From: Luteipulveratus mongoliensis
GTDB taxonomy: Bacteria; Actinomycetota; Actinomycetes; Actinomycetales; Dermatophilaceae
Direction of reading: 5' to 3'
DNA length: 64,000 nt
NCBI RefSeq assembly: GCF_001190945.1
Contig: NZ_CP011112.1
Location: 4,092,001 to 4,156,000, forward strand
Part shown: positions 12,930-22,452 of the stretch, piece by piece
Layout of the letters: the number at the start of each line of letters is the position of its first letter
How positions within the stretch are numbered: the first letter of the stretch is position 1
Notes under the pieces: model-generated
What the model was told of the DNA's origin: nothing
What the model saw: the letters and a program-made list of their open reading frames with translations, nothing else
Databases searched by the model: none
Translations under genes and position numbers: made by a program

Positions 12930-15900
12930 ATGCACGACAACGCCGCCTTTGTCCGAGCGCGCCTGAAGCGATTCCGTCAGGAGTACCTCCCGGCCGCGCT
13001 TTACCGCGAACGACACCCGCTCACCCTCACGCGATGGGACGCGCCGGGCGAGCCAGTGCCGTACGACGAGGCGACCTCTCAGTCGTACGCACCCTTCGTG
13101 GCCGGTGCCGGGATCGACTCCCGCTGGGGTCGTCCGTGGGGCACGACCTGGTTCCACGTCACGGGTTCGATCCCGGAGGGCTGGGCGGATGTCGCGGGCA
13201 CTCAGCTCGAGGCGGTGATCGACCTCGGCTTCAACGACGCCGGCCCTGGCTTCCAGGCCGAGGCCACCACGTACGGCCCAAAAGGCACGATTATCAAGGG
13301 AATCGAGCCGCGCAACGCCCACGTCCCGATCGAGGCGATCAGGGGCGAGCAGGGTGACATCGACTTCTACGTCGAGGCTGCGGCCAACCCCTTCATCGCC
13401 GAGAACGGCTGGTTCATGCCGACGCCGCTGGGCTCCAAGGAGACGGCTGGGACGCAAGAGCTCTACGAGTTCCGCAGCCTCGACATCGCGCTCCTCGACG
13501 TGGCCGTCTGGGAGCTGACTCAGGACATCTGGGTCCTCGCCGGCTACCTCGAGGAGCTCCCGGCTGACTCGCCGCGGCTGGCCGTCATCAGCCGCGCACT
13601 GGACCGGATGCTCGACGCGGTCGACCCGCGCGATCTGGCCAGCACCGCTGCGGCCGGACGCGAGGCGCTCGCACCGGTGCTCGCCTCCCCCGCCGTCGCC
13701 AGCGCGCACCAGGTCATCGCGACCGGACACGCGCACATCGACTCCGCGTGGTTGTGGCCGACTCGAGAGACGGTGCGCAAGTGCGCGCGCACGTTTTCCA
13801 ACGTGGTCGACCTGATGGACCAGCATCCGGACTTCGTCTTCGCGTGCTCCTCTGCGCAGCAGTTCGAGTGGATCCGTGAGCACTACCCGGAGCTGTTCGA
13901 GCGGATCAGGGCCAAGGTCGCGGCCGGTCAGTTCGTGCCGGTCGGAGGTATGTGGGTGGAGTCCGACACCAACCTGCCCGGCGGAGAAGCGTTGGCACGT
14001 CAGCTGATTGAGGGCAAGCAGTTCTTCCTCGAGCAGTTCGGCGTCGACACGCAGGAGGTCTGGCTGCCCGACTCGTTCGGCTACACCGCGGCCATGCCAC
14101 AGCTGGTGAAGGCATCGGGGTCGACGTACTTCCTGACCCAGAAGATCTCCTGGAACGACACCAACACGATGCCGCACCACACGTTCCAGTGGGAGGGCAT
14201 CGACGGCACTCGGGTCTTCACGCACTTCCCCCCGGTCGACACCTACAACTCCGAGCTGTCCGCGACCGAGCTGCTCCGCGCCGAGCACCAGTTCCGTGAG
14301 AAGGGCGGCACCAACATCTCGTTGGTGCCGTTCGGCTTCGGCGACGGTGGAGGCGGGCCCACGCGCGAGATGCTCGGCGCCGCCGAGCGTCAGCGTGACC
14401 TCGAGGGAGCACCCAAGGTCACGATCGCCAGCCCGAGGGAGTTCTTCGACCGCGCCTCCGAGGACTACCCCGACGCACCCACGTGGTCCGGTGAGCTCTA
14501 CCTCGAGTACCACCGCGGCACGTACACCTCCCAGGCCCGGACCAAGCGCGGCAACCGGCGCAGCGAGCACCTGCTGCGTGAGGCCGAGCTGTGGGCGTCC
14601 GCCGCCGCAGTCCGCGGCGACTACGACTACCCGTACGACGAGCTGCAGCGCCTGTGGCGAATCGTGCTGCTCAACCAGTTCCACGACATCCTGCCCGGCT
14701 CGTCGATCAGCTGGGTCTACGAGGACGCGGAGCGCACCTACGAGGAGATCGAGCGCAGCCTCGAGTCGATCATCGGCGAGGCGCTGAAATCGCTTGGTGG
14801 CGAAGGAGACTCACGCGTCCGCCTGAACGCTGGACCGTACGCTCGTGCCGGCGTTCCCGCCCTCGGCGCGGCACCGACTGACTCGTCTTCCGAAAAGGCA
14901 TCGGTAGCCAAGGGCGCCGATGGATCGGTCACTCTCAGCAACGATGCGCTGACGGTCACCGTCGATCCCCGGGGCGAGCTCGTGTCAGTCGTCGACCTCC
15001 AGGCAGACCGCGAGCTCATCCCGACCGGCATGACCGGCAACCACCTGCAGCTCTTCGAGGACATCCCGAACGAGTGGGATGCCTGGGACGTCAACGAGCA
15101 CTACCGGCGCAACGAGATCGAGGTGTCCGGCGCCACGGCTGTCGACATCGATGGCGACGCCGTCGTTGTCACCCGGCAGATCGCGGAATCGACTGTCCAG
15201 CAACGTATTTCGCTGAGCACCGAGTCACCCGCGGTGGACATCGACACTACGGTCAGCTGGCAGGAGCGGCAGCGGCTGCTCAAGGTGGCGTTCCCCGTGG
15301 ACGTCCACGCCGACCGCGCCACGTCGGAGATCCAGTTCGGCCACGTCCACCGCCCCATCCACCAGAACACCTCGTGGGACGCAGCCCGCTTCGAGACCTG
15401 TGCCCACCGCTGGGTCCACGTCGGCGAGCCCGGCTATGGCGTCTCCGTGGCCAACGATGCGACGTACGGGCATGACATCCAACGGATCTCGACGAATGAG
15501 GGTGTGGCCACCCAGGTCCGTCTGTCTCTGCTCCGGGCGCCGCAGTTCCCCGACCCGGACGCCGACACCGGTGAGCACCGCATGCGCTACAGCATCCGCC
15601 CTGGAGCCTCGATCGCCGACGCGGTGGCCGAGGGCTACCGGCTCAATCTGCCGATCCGGGAGGTCGACCTGGGTGCAGCACCCGAGGCATTGGTCAGCGT
15701 GGACGGGCCCGCGGTCGTCGAGGCGGTCAAGCTCGCAGCCGACCGGTCAGGCGACGTCGTCGTACGCCTCTATGAGCCGCATGGCGGCCGGTCTCGTTCG
15801 ACTGTGACGGTGGTCGACCACGGCGACGTGGCCGAGACCGACCTTCTCGAGCGAGAGATCGAGCCGAAGGCGTTGCGCACCAACGGATCTGGCGCTGCCG

Positions 15901-15953
15901 AGATCGATCTTCGACCGTTCCAGATCGTCACGTTGCGCTTCCGGCGCCCCTGA
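12930..15953 (+). CDS. Alpha-mannosidase, glycoside hydrolase family 38
   Basis: 1007 aa, full length for bacterial GH38. Zinc-dependent retaining exo-alpha-mannosidase. Visible motifs: zinc ligands His269/Asp271 in ATGHAHIDSAWLWPT, nucleophile Asp381 in VWLPDSFGY, and the third conserved histidine at His585 in LLNQFHDILPGSS. N-terminal beta domain about 1-255, (beta/alpha)7 catalytic domain 256-530, middle helical domain 530-620, C-terminal beta-sandwiches to the end. No signal peptide, so it acts on imported mannosides inside the cell. Directly followed (51 bp) by a CUT1 importer, which probably brings in its substrate, such as N-glycan or mannan fragments. Confidence 0.95.
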   Translation: MHDNAAFVRARLKRFRQEYLPAALYRERHPLTLTRWDAPGEPVPYDEATSQSYAPFVAGAGIDSRWGRPWGTTWFHVTGSIPEGWADVAGTQLEAVIDLGFNDAGPGFQAEATTYGPKGTIIKGIEPRNAHVPIEAIRGEQGDIDFYVEAAANPFIAENGWFMPTPLGSKETAGTQELYEFRSLDIALLDVAVWELTQDIWVLAGYLEELPADSPRLAVISRALDRMLDAVDPRDLASTAAAGREALAPVLASPAVASAHQVIATGHAHIDSAWLWPTRETVRKCARTFSNVVDLMDQHPDFVFACSSAQQFEWIREHYPELFERIRAKVAAGQFVPVGGMWVESDTNLPGGEALARQLIEGKQFFLEQFGVDTQEVWLPDSFGYTAAMPQLVKASGSTYFLTQKISWNDTNTMPHHTFQWEGIDGTRVFTHFPPVDTYNSELSATELLRAEHQFREKGGTNISLVPFGFGDGGGGPTREMLGAAERQRDLEGAPKVTIASPREFFDRASEDYPDAPTWSGELYLEYHRGTYTSQARTKRGNRRSEHLLREAELWASAAAVRGDYDYPYDELQRLWRIVLLNQFHDILPGSSISWVYEDAERTYEEIERSLESIIGEALKSLGGEGDSRVRLNAGPYARAGVPALGAAPTDSSSEKASVAKGADGSVTLSNDALTVTVDPRGELVSVVDLQADRELIPTGMTGNHLQLFEDIPNEWDAWDVNEHYRRNEIEVSGATAVDIDGDAVVVTRQIAESTVQQRISLSTESPAVDIDTTVSWQERQRLLKVAFPVDVHADRATSEIQFGHVHRPIHQNTSWDAARFETCAHRWVHVGEPGYGVSVANDATYGHDIQRISTNEGVATQVRLSLLRAPQFPDPDADTGEHRMRYSIRPGASIADAVAEGYRLNLPIREVDLGAAPEALVSVDGPAVVEAVKLAADRSGDVVVRLYEPHGGRSRSTVTVVDHGDVAETDLLEREIEPKALRTNGSGAAEIDLRPFQIVTLRFRRP

Positions 15954-16004
15954 CCGAGCAGCATCCGCACGACTCATCAATGGCGATGACTTGGAGGAAC
16001 GCAG

Positions 16005-17384
16005 ATGGCGGACTGGATCACGAGACCGGACCACACTCGTCGTGACGTGCTCAGACTGGTCGGCGGGGCGGCAGTGGCAGTGCCCTTCGCCGCCCTGGCC
16101 GGGTGCAGCTCGAACAGCGGCAAGACCCTTCGGGTGAGCTATCAGCAGTTCGGGTCCGGCAAGATCATGAGCAACTACCTGACCAAGGTGGCGGCGCAGT
16201 TCAGCAAGGCTCACCCGGACATCACGGTCGAGCTGGTGCCCCTGGTCGCGGCGGAGAACGACTACTTCACCAAGAACGAGCTGATGATGAGCTCGTCGCG
16301 GACGGCGTGCGACCTGGTCTACGAGGACACGTTCATCCTCAAGTCCGACGTCGCGGCCGGCTATCTGCAACCGATCGACCACCTGCTCGACAAGTGGCCG
16401 ATGTGGGACCAGTTCTATCCGATCACGCAGACCGCGGTGCAGGCCGAGGACGGAAAGCACTACGGCGTACCGATATTCACCGACACGCGTGCGATCTGGC
16501 ACAACAAGGACCTGCTCGCCAAGGCCGGGTTCCCCGCGCCGTGGCAGCCCCGCACCTGGGACGACATCCTGACCGCGGCGCGAGCCGTCAAGAAGAAGCT
16601 GCCCGGCGTCGTACCGATCAACATCTACGCCGGCAAGGCGTCCGGCGAGAAGACGTCCATGCAGGGCTTCGAGATGCTGCTCTACGGCACCAGGTCGAAG
16701 CTCTACGACGAGAAGCACAAGAAGTGGGTGCTCGGCAGCAAGGGCTTCATCGACAGCCTGCAGATGATCAAGACGATCTTCGACGAGAAGCTCGGGCCGC
16801 CGATCGCGAATGCGCTCGACCCCAACCTCAGCGAGACGGTCTCCAGCGACTGGTTTCCCCACGGCAAGCTCGCCATGGCGGTCGACGGTTGCTGGATCGG
16901 TGGTGCGTGGGGCGAGGGCGCCGCCGCCGCCTGGCCGGAGGCTCACAAGGTCCTCAAGCTGGCCAAGATGCCGACCCAGCACGGTGAGGCGCCCGGCCTG
17001 GTGACTCTGTCGGGCGGCTTCTCGTGGGCGATGCCGGCCAAGGCGTCCCAGCCCGACCTGGCCTGGCAGTTCGTCGAGCAGATGATGGGCACCCAGAACA
17101 TGACCGACTTCGCGATCGCGGACAACCAGATCTCCGTACGCCGCGACATCGCCGCCCAGCCGCGCTACCAGAACTCCTCACCGACGGTCGGGTTCTTCAC
17201 CGAGCTGGTGAAGAACACGACGTATCGGCCGGCGCTGGCGCCCTATCCACAGATCTCCAACGCCATTCAGGTCGCGACGGAGTCGGTGATGATCGGGTCG
17301 AAGTCCCCACAGGCGGCAGCCAAGTCATACGACGCCGCGGTCATCGACATCGTCGGCAAGTCCGAGACGATGAAGGAGGCGTGA
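16005..17384 (+). CDS. Sugar ABC transporter substrate-binding lipoprotein (CUT1)
   Basis: 459 aa. Twin-arginine-type signal (TRRDVLRLVGG) ending in lipobox LAGC with lipid-modified Cys34, so the protein is probably Tat-exported and membrane-anchored. The rest has the family 1 extracellular solute-binding fold (VSYQQFGSGKIMSNYLTKVA, TDTRAIWHNKDLLAKAGFP). TTGGAGGAA ribosome binding site before ATG. Its TGA overlaps the ATG of the first permease by one base. Likely binds mannose-containing oligosaccharides, judged only from the neighbouring GH38 gene. Confidence 0.92.
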   Translation: MADWITRPDHTRRDVLRLVGGAAVAVPFAALAGCSSNSGKTLRVSYQQFGSGKIMSNYLTKVAAQFSKAHPDITVELVPLVAAENDYFTKNELMMSSSRTACDLVYEDTFILKSDVAAGYLQPIDHLLDKWPMWDQFYPITQTAVQAEDGKHYGVPIFTDTRAIWHNKDLLAKAGFPAPWQPRTWDDILTAARAVKKKLPGVVPINIYAGKASGEKTSMQGFEMLLYGTRSKLYDEKHKKWVLGSKGFIDSLQMIKTIFDEKLGPPIANALDPNLSETVSSDWFPHGKLAMAVDGCWIGGAWGEGAAAAWPEAHKVLKLAKMPTQHGEAPGLVTLSGGFSWAMPAKASQPDLAWQFVEQMMGTQNMTDFAIADNQISVRRDIAAQPRYQNSSPTVGFFTELVKNTTYRPALAPYPQISNAIQVATESVMIGSKSPQAAAKSYDAAVIDIVGKSETMKEA

Positions 17385-18316
17385 TGGCGACACTCACGGA
17401 GACGGCTGCCCGACGAGACAGCGCCGAACCACCTGACCGACGTCCGCACCGTCGTACGGCAGCACGCGGAATCCCTTTGCTGCCAGCGGTACTCGTGCTC
17501 GGAGCCTTCCTGGCCGGTCCCGTCCTCTACAGCATCTATCTCGCGTTCACCAACCGTGCGCTGCGCGGCGAGGGCGCGTCCGAGACGTCGTTCGTCGGAC
17601 TCGACAACTTCCGTACCGCGTTCGACACGTCGGAGTTCTGGAACGCCGTCGGCCTCACGCTGGTGTTCACGGTCGTGTCGGGGATCATCGGTCAGAACGT
17701 CCTCGGCATGGCGCTCGCGCTGCTGCTGCGGCGGTCGGCCACCTGGGTCGGCGTCCTGACCGGCACGATCGTGGTCGGAGCCTGGATCGTGCCCGAGGTC
17801 GTCGCCGGATACCTCTGGTACACCTTCCTTTCCGACGGTGGCTCGCTCAACGGCATCCTCGGCTTCTTGCATCTGCCGAATCAGGACTGGCTCATCGCCT
17901 CACCGATCATTGCGGTGTCGTTCGCCAACATCTGGCGAGGCACGGCGTTCGCGATGCTGACCTACTCCGCCGCCCTCTCCCAGGTCTCCCCCGAGCTGGA
18001 TGAGAGCGCGCAGATCGACGGAGCCGGCCCCGTACGCCGCTTCTGGTCGATCACCCTGCCGCTGCTGCGGCGCTCGATCATGACGTGTCTAATGCTCACC
18101 ACGCTGCAGACGCTGTCGGTGTTCGGGCTGATCTACGTGATGACCGGTGGCGGCCCCGGCATCCAGAGCCAGACCCTGCCGCTCTACATGTACGAGCAGG
18201 CGTTCAGCTACGGGCAGCTGGGATACGGCACCGCCGTCGCCCTGATGCTGCTGCTGGTGGGCGGTCTCGCCGCCTTGGCCTACCTGCGCGTGCTGCCGAA
18301 GGAGGACAAGGAATGA
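17384..18316 (+). CDS. Sugar ABC transporter permease (CUT1, MalF-like)
   Basis: 310 aa. Six predicted membrane helices with the cytoplasmic EAA loop ELDESAQIDGAGPVRRFWSITLPLL at about residues 205-230, which docks the ATPase. N-terminal 30 residues are polar and basic. ATG overlaps the stop of the binding-protein gene. A longer open frame upstream, inside the binding-protein gene, is not used because the coupled ATG has AAGGAGG directly before it. Confidence 0.93.
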   Translation: MATLTETAARRDSAEPPDRRPHRRTAARGIPLLPAVLVLGAFLAGPVLYSIYLAFTNRALRGEGASETSFVGLDNFRTAFDTSEFWNAVGLTLVFTVVSGIIGQNVLGMALALLLRRSATWVGVLTGTIVVGAWIVPEVVAGYLWYTFLSDGGSLNGILGFLHLPNQDWLIASPIIAVSFANIWRGTAFAMLTYSAALSQVSPELDESAQIDGAGPVRRFWSITLPLLRRSIMTCLMLTTLQTLSVFGLIYVMTGGGPGIQSQTLPLYMYEQAFSYGQLGYGTAVALMLLLVGGLAALAYLRVLPKEDKE

Positions 18317-19209
18317 GCACCGAATCAGCAACCCTGACCGGCGTCGGAGCCGCAACCGCCAAGGCCGGCCGCCGTGGCGGGCATGCCAAACGCAATCTCA
18401 CCGTCAAGGCCGGCTCGTCGGTCATTCTCCTCATCATCGCCGTGGTGTTCTGCATACCGCTGCTCTGGGTGATCCTTGCCTCCATCAACCCGAATGCCTC
18501 GCTGTCCGTGGAGTGGCCGGGCAGCCCGAGCACCGACAACTACCGCGCGGTGCTCAATACGGACACGACGTATCGGCCGATCTGGAACTCCGTGATTCTC
18601 TGCGGTGGCGGGACGATCCTGACCATGATCTGCTCGGCGCTGGCAGCGTACCCGCTCAGTCGTTACCAGTCGCGCGCCAAGCGGCCATTCCTGCTCACCA
18701 TCATCTTCGCGACCGGCTTGCCTATCACCGCGATCATGGTCCCGGTCTATGCGATGTTCGTGCGGGTCAACCTGATCGACTCGATGATCGGCGCCATCTT
18801 CTTTCTCGCGGCGTCGTCCTTACCGTACGCGATCTTCTTGATGAAGAACTTCATGGACGGAGTCCCCAAGGAGCTCGAGGAGAGCGCCTGGACCGAAGGC
18901 GCCGGGACGCTTCGGGCCCTCTGGTCGATCGTGCTGCCGCTGATGCGGCCCGGCACCGCCGTCGTCATGATGCTGACGTTCGCCAAGATGTGGGGCGACT
19001 TCTTCGTGCCCTTCATGCTGCTGCTGTCACCCGACAAATTGCCCGCGTCAGTCAGTCTCTTTACCTTCTCCTCACAGTACGGACAGGTGGCGTACGGGCA
19101 GCTCGCGGCCTTCTCGATCCTCTACTCTCTGCCGGTTGTGCTGCTTTATCTCGTACTCGGTCGGCGCCTGCGAGACGGATTTGTCGCCGCCGGTGGCTTG
19201 AAAGGCTGA
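18313..19209 (+). CDS. Sugar ABC transporter permease (CUT1, MalG-like)
   Basis: 298 aa, six membrane helices, EAA loop ELEESAWTEGAGTLRALWSI at about residues 190-210. Four-base ATGA overlap with the previous permease. It completes the mannosidase-importer operon; no ATP-binding protein is encoded here. A stem-loop follows at 19235-19260. Confidence 0.93.
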   Translation: MSTESATLTGVGAATAKAGRRGGHAKRNLTVKAGSSVILLIIAVVFCIPLLWVILASINPNASLSVEWPGSPSTDNYRAVLNTDTTYRPIWNSVILCGGGTILTMICSALAAYPLSRYQSRAKRPFLLTIIFATGLPITAIMVPVYAMFVRVNLIDSMIGAIFFLAASSLPYAIFLMKNFMDGVPKELEESAWTEGAGTLRALWSIVLPLMRPGTAVVMMLTFAKMWGDFFVPFMLLLSPDKLPASVSLFTFSSQYGQVAYGQLAAFSILYSLPVVLLYLVLGRRLRDGFVAAGGLKG

Positions 19210-19234
19210 TGCCCCAATCTTGACCAAACGTAGA

Positions 19235-19260
19235 TCGGCGGGGGGCTTTCCTCCCGCCGA
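19235..19260 (+). terminator. Stem-loop after importer operon
   Basis: Eight-base perfect arms TCGGCGGG (19235-19242) and CCCGCCGA (19253-19260) around a ten-base loop, 26 bp after the last permease stop. No T-run follows, as is common for GC-rich actinobacterial terminators. Confidence 0.55.
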
Positions 19261-19325
19261 CTACGAATGTCACGGTGGATGTGCAGACGCCAGCTCGGGG
19301 TTACGGTCTCTGATCGGGGTACTCC

Positions 19326-20300
19326 ATGTCCGCACGCTCAGGAATCGGCCCGACAATCTCTCGACGCACTGTCCTCGCCTTGCTGGGGGCCGCCCCCACC
19401 AGCGCCGCATTAGGGCGAATGGGCAGCGCAAACAAAGCGATCTACCAGTTCGTCAGGCACAGCCCACCTGCCCGGACCGACGTGTACGACGGCACGGGCA
19501 AGCTGGTCGCGACATTCACCGACCGAGCACGCACCGTGACGTTGGCCGGACCGGCACGGACGTTCGCCGAGGCCGGCAGCACTTCCGCGACCGTGCGGCA
19601 GTCCACGTGGGTGCGGGTCGCGCCGAGGGCTTGGTCAGCCGGCGAGGCGAGCGCCTCCTGGGTGCGTCCGTGGCTGAATGCCGTCGTCGGGAGCCCGGTC
19701 GGCGACATCCTCACCCTGGCGATGCAGTATGTCGACGGAGCGCCGAACATCACCGATGCCGACGGCACCCGCTATGCGGGGGACGCGGCGTACGGTCCGA
19801 TCGTCGCCGGCGAGCACCTCGAAGGGTCGGACATCCAGGACTACCTCGGCGTGCCGTGGACCTTTGACGACGGCGTCACCAGAATGCCCAGGACCGATCG
19901 GTACGGCATGGTGGACTGCTCGGGTTTCGTCCGGCTGCTGCTCGGACTCCGGTTCGGCTTTCCGCTGCTCAGCGGGTACGTCGCCGGCCCCGGTCTCCCC
20001 CGACGTGCCCAGGACCTGGCCGCCCGAGGGCCCGGCACGATGGTCATCCCGGACACCGGCGTACGTCCCACCAACCTCGCGGCGCTGCGGCCCGGCGACC
20101 TGCTCTTCTTCAGCACCGAGGGTGACGGGATCATCAATCACGTGGCGTTCTACCTCGGGATCGACAGCGCTGGGCGACGTCGGTTCTTCTCCAGCCGCAA
20201 GACGTTCGAGGGCCCCACCATGGGTGACGTCGGAGGCGTGTCCGTGCTGGACGGCAACGGCTACTACGCGGTCGGCCTGCGCAGTGCCCGTCGAGTCTGA
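19326..20300 (+). CDS. Secreted NlpC/P60 family peptidase
   Basis: 324 aa. Tat-like signal (ISRRTVLALLGAAPTSAALG). Residues 40-120 form an SH3-like region (DVYDGTGKLVATFTDRARTV...), followed by an NlpC/P60 fold with catalytic Cys198 in YGMVDCSGFVRLLLG and His272 in IINHVAFYLG; a typical GDLLFF motif precedes the His (about 257-262). Probably cleaves D-Glu-meso-DAP or similar links in peptidoglycan peptides. It is convergent with the next gene, whose stop lies only 3 bp away. Confidence 0.85.
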   Translation: MSARSGIGPTISRRTVLALLGAAPTSAALGRMGSANKAIYQFVRHSPPARTDVYDGTGKLVATFTDRARTVTLAGPARTFAEAGSTSATVRQSTWVRVAPRAWSAGEASASWVRPWLNAVVGSPVGDILTLAMQYVDGAPNITDADGTRYAGDAAYGPIVAGEHLEGSDIQDYLGVPWTFDDGVTRMPRTDRYGMVDCSGFVRLLLGLRFGFPLLSGYVAGPGLPRRAQDLAARGPGTMVIPDTGVRPTNLAALRPGDLLFFSTEGDGIINHVAFYLGIDSAGRRRFFSSRKTFEGPTMGDVGGVSVLDGNGYYAVGLRSARRV

Positions 20301-20303
20301 GCG

Positions 20304-21797
20304 TCAGGTCACCGGTCGGGGCTGGGTCGTGGAGTCCAGCCATGTGTTGATCAGCGCAGTGAGGTCACGGCCGGTGCTCTTGTTGACGTAGGCGATGAAG
20401 GTCGCCCGATCGGCGCTGCCGTTGCGATGCTCCTGCGACCAGCCACGTGCCATCGTGAAGAACGCGGTGTCACCGACGGTCTTGCGGATCTGGTGCAGCA
20501 TCGCCGCGGCGCAGGTGTAGACGTTGCGCGCCGCGAAGCTGTCCGCACGAGGAGTTCCGGGTGGCCCGGACTCCTTCCGATCGGCGGCATCTTCCGTCAG
20601 CATCATCTGGTCCAGATCGGCATTGGGCGTGTGGTCCTTGTCCTGCTGCCACAGCACCTGCGCGTAGTAGGCCCAGCCCTCGTTGAGCCAGACGTCCTTC
20701 CACGTCTTCGGACTGACCGTGTCGCCGAACCACTGGTGCGCGTACTCGTGCAGCAGGTTGCGCTCGAACCGCGGCCGTCCGATGCCCACCGGGCCCATCT
20801 GTCCCATCGTGACCAGCTGCTGGGTCTCCATCGCCGAACGGCTGTCGACCACGACCAGGCCCCCGCTGGCGAACGGGTACGGTCCGAACCGCTGCTCGAG
20901 CCAGGCGATCATCGCCGGGGACTCGCGCGCGACCTCGAGCTCGTCAGCGTCCTGCGGCCGGACCCAGTACGTCAGTGGCAGTCCTCGCGGCCCGTTCGCC
21001 TCCTCCTTCTTGAACGGCCCGACCGCCACGGTCGTGAGGTACGACGACACCGGGTCGGTGGTCGTGTACCGGTTGGTCTGTCCGCTGGTCCCCGCTGGCG
21101 TACCCGATGCCACGCCGACCCAGCCCGCGGGCGCGGTGACGGCGATGTCGTACAACGCCTTGTCGGAAGGCTGGTCGTTGACGGGGTACCAGGTGAGGGC
21201 GCCGTACGGCTCCTGCATCGTCCAGAGCTCGCCGGTCGGTGTCACGGTCAGCCCGAGCGGCTCGATGTCGGTGCGCTTGGACGGGTCTGCGATCGGACGC
21301 GGAGTGCCGTGGTAGCGAACGACCACAGCGGCGGCAGCATCCTTCGTGAGCGGGGTGGGCACCGTGAGCTTGTCCTGCGGGGACGTCGATCCGCTGACGG
21401 ACTTCCCGTTGACCGTCACTGAGTCGATGACGTAGTCATGGAGGAAGTCGAGGGTGATCCGCGGCAGGTCGGCCGTTGCGCGCAGCTGCAGGGCCGCCGT
21501 GCCGGTTAAGGTCCTGGTCTGCTGCGACCAGGTCAGGTCGAGCCCGTAGTGCAGGACGTCGAGTCCGGCGTTGCCCCGACTCGGATAGATGGTGTCTGGA
21601 ACAGGGTCCGAGCGGCCGGCCGCCCACCTCGCGATGTCGGCGGGACCAGGGCTGGACGCCGGCGAGGGCGACATGGTCGGTGAGCTGGGCGCCCGCTGAG
21701 GCGTGGGGTCGTCGCAGCCGCCAACCGCGACCGCGGCGAGCAGCGTCACTCCTAGCGCCGCAACGGCGCGCCGACCTCCATGAAGATGACCTCCCAT
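20304..21797 (-). CDS. M1 family metallopeptidase, lipoprotein
   Basis: 497 aa. Signal peptide with lipobox VGGC (Cys28), then a Pro/Ser linker. Zinc-binding motif HEYAHQWFG (His350, Glu351, His354) with the third ligand Glu373 in WLNEGWAYY, and SAMETQ (about 321-326) in place of the aminopeptidase GAMEN exopeptidase motif. The N-terminal beta-saddle domain covers about residues 70-270. Likely a surface-anchored aminopeptidase that trims peptides. ATG at 21797. The C-terminal helical domain of longer M1 enzymes is absent, as in other short bacterial members. Confidence 0.9.
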   Translation of the reverse strand: MGGHLHGGRRAVAALGVTLLAAVAVGGCDDPTPQRAPSSPTMSPSPASSPGPADIARWAAGRSDPVPDTIYPSRGNAGLDVLHYGLDLTWSQQTRTLTGTAALQLRATADLPRITLDFLHDYVIDSVTVNGKSVSGSTSPQDKLTVPTPLTKDAAAAVVVRYHGTPRPIADPSKRTDIEPLGLTVTPTGELWTMQEPYGALTWYPVNDQPSDKALYDIAVTAPAGWVGVASGTPAGTSGQTNRYTTTDPVSSYLTTVAVGPFKKEEANGPRGLPLTYWVRPQDADELEVARESPAMIAWLEQRFGPYPFASGGLVVVDSRSAMETQQLVTMGQMGPVGIGRPRFERNLLHEYAHQWFGDTVSPKTWKDVWLNEGWAYYAQVLWQQDKDHTPNADLDQMMLTEDAADRKESGPPGTPRADSFAARNVYTCAAAMLHQIRKTVGDTAFFTMARGWSQEHRNGSADRATFIAYVNKSTGRDLTALINTWLDSTTQPRPVT

Positions 21798-21860
21798 GGC
21801 CTCACTGAAGGGGACGAGGCGCTCAGAACTCCGGCTGCAGCCGCATCCGAGACCAACCTG

Positions 21861-22442
21861 TCATCTGTCCTGGACCGCCCCGTGGTGACCGAGAGACGCG
21901 GGAACGCTGGACTCCTCGACCTGATCCAGCACGACCGGCCACGCCTTGGTGACCCCCACGAGGTCCCACAGATCCATCAGGTTTGCCGGCCAGATCTCAT
22001 CCGTCGCGGCCAGGACGTCGGCGCGGCTCCACCAGCGGTGCTGCTGGATCGTGACCTGCTCCTCCGGCGTGAAGCCGACGGTGCTCACCTCGAACGTCGC
22101 GACCCGTGCGACATAGAACGCATCGTCCTGATCGACGACCTGGTCGCTGTAGCCATGCACGACGTGCCTCCGGGCCAACGGCCCGAGCACGGCTGCGCGT
22201 CCGAGCGCGAGGCCGGTCTCCTCATCGATCTCACGCACCACGGCGTCGAGCTCGGACTCCCCCGGATCGATGCCGCCGCCGGGCAGGATCCACCAGGTCT
22301 TGTCGATGCCGGGGTCGCTGTCCTGGAAGAGCAGGACCCGGTCCTGATCGTCGACCAGCAGCACTCGTACGGTCGAGCGCACGACATGTCGGCGTTGGGT
22401 GGGGTCCGATGCGGCGGTGAGGGTGCGCTCGAGATCGGTCAC
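21861..22442 (-). CDS. Nudix hydrolase
   Basis: 193 aa with a complete Nudix box at about residues 55-77: GGGIDPGESELDAVVREIDE followed by ETGL, containing the REIDEE catalytic core that binds Mg2+. Hydrolyses some nucleoside diphosphate derivative; the substrate cannot be read from sequence. GTG start at 22442, ten bases after the prmC stop, so probably the last gene but one of the rpmE-prfA-prmC transcript. Confidence 0.88.
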   Translation of the reverse strand: MTDLERTLTAASDPTQRRHVVRSTVRVLLVDDQDRVLLFQDSDPGIDKTWWILPGGGIDPGESELDAVVREIDEETGLALGRAAVLGPLARRHVVHGYSDQVVDQDDAFYVARVATFEVSTVGFTPEEQVTIQQHRWWSRADVLAATDEIWPANLMDLWDLVGVTKAWPVVLDQVEESSVPASLGHHGAVQDR

Positions 22443-22452
22443 CCTGCTGACC

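Noticed and set aside
12930-19209. Specialised-metabolite gene cluster
   Set aside because: No synthase, synthetase, precursor peptide or tailoring enzyme; content is ordinary sugar uptake and hydrolysis.
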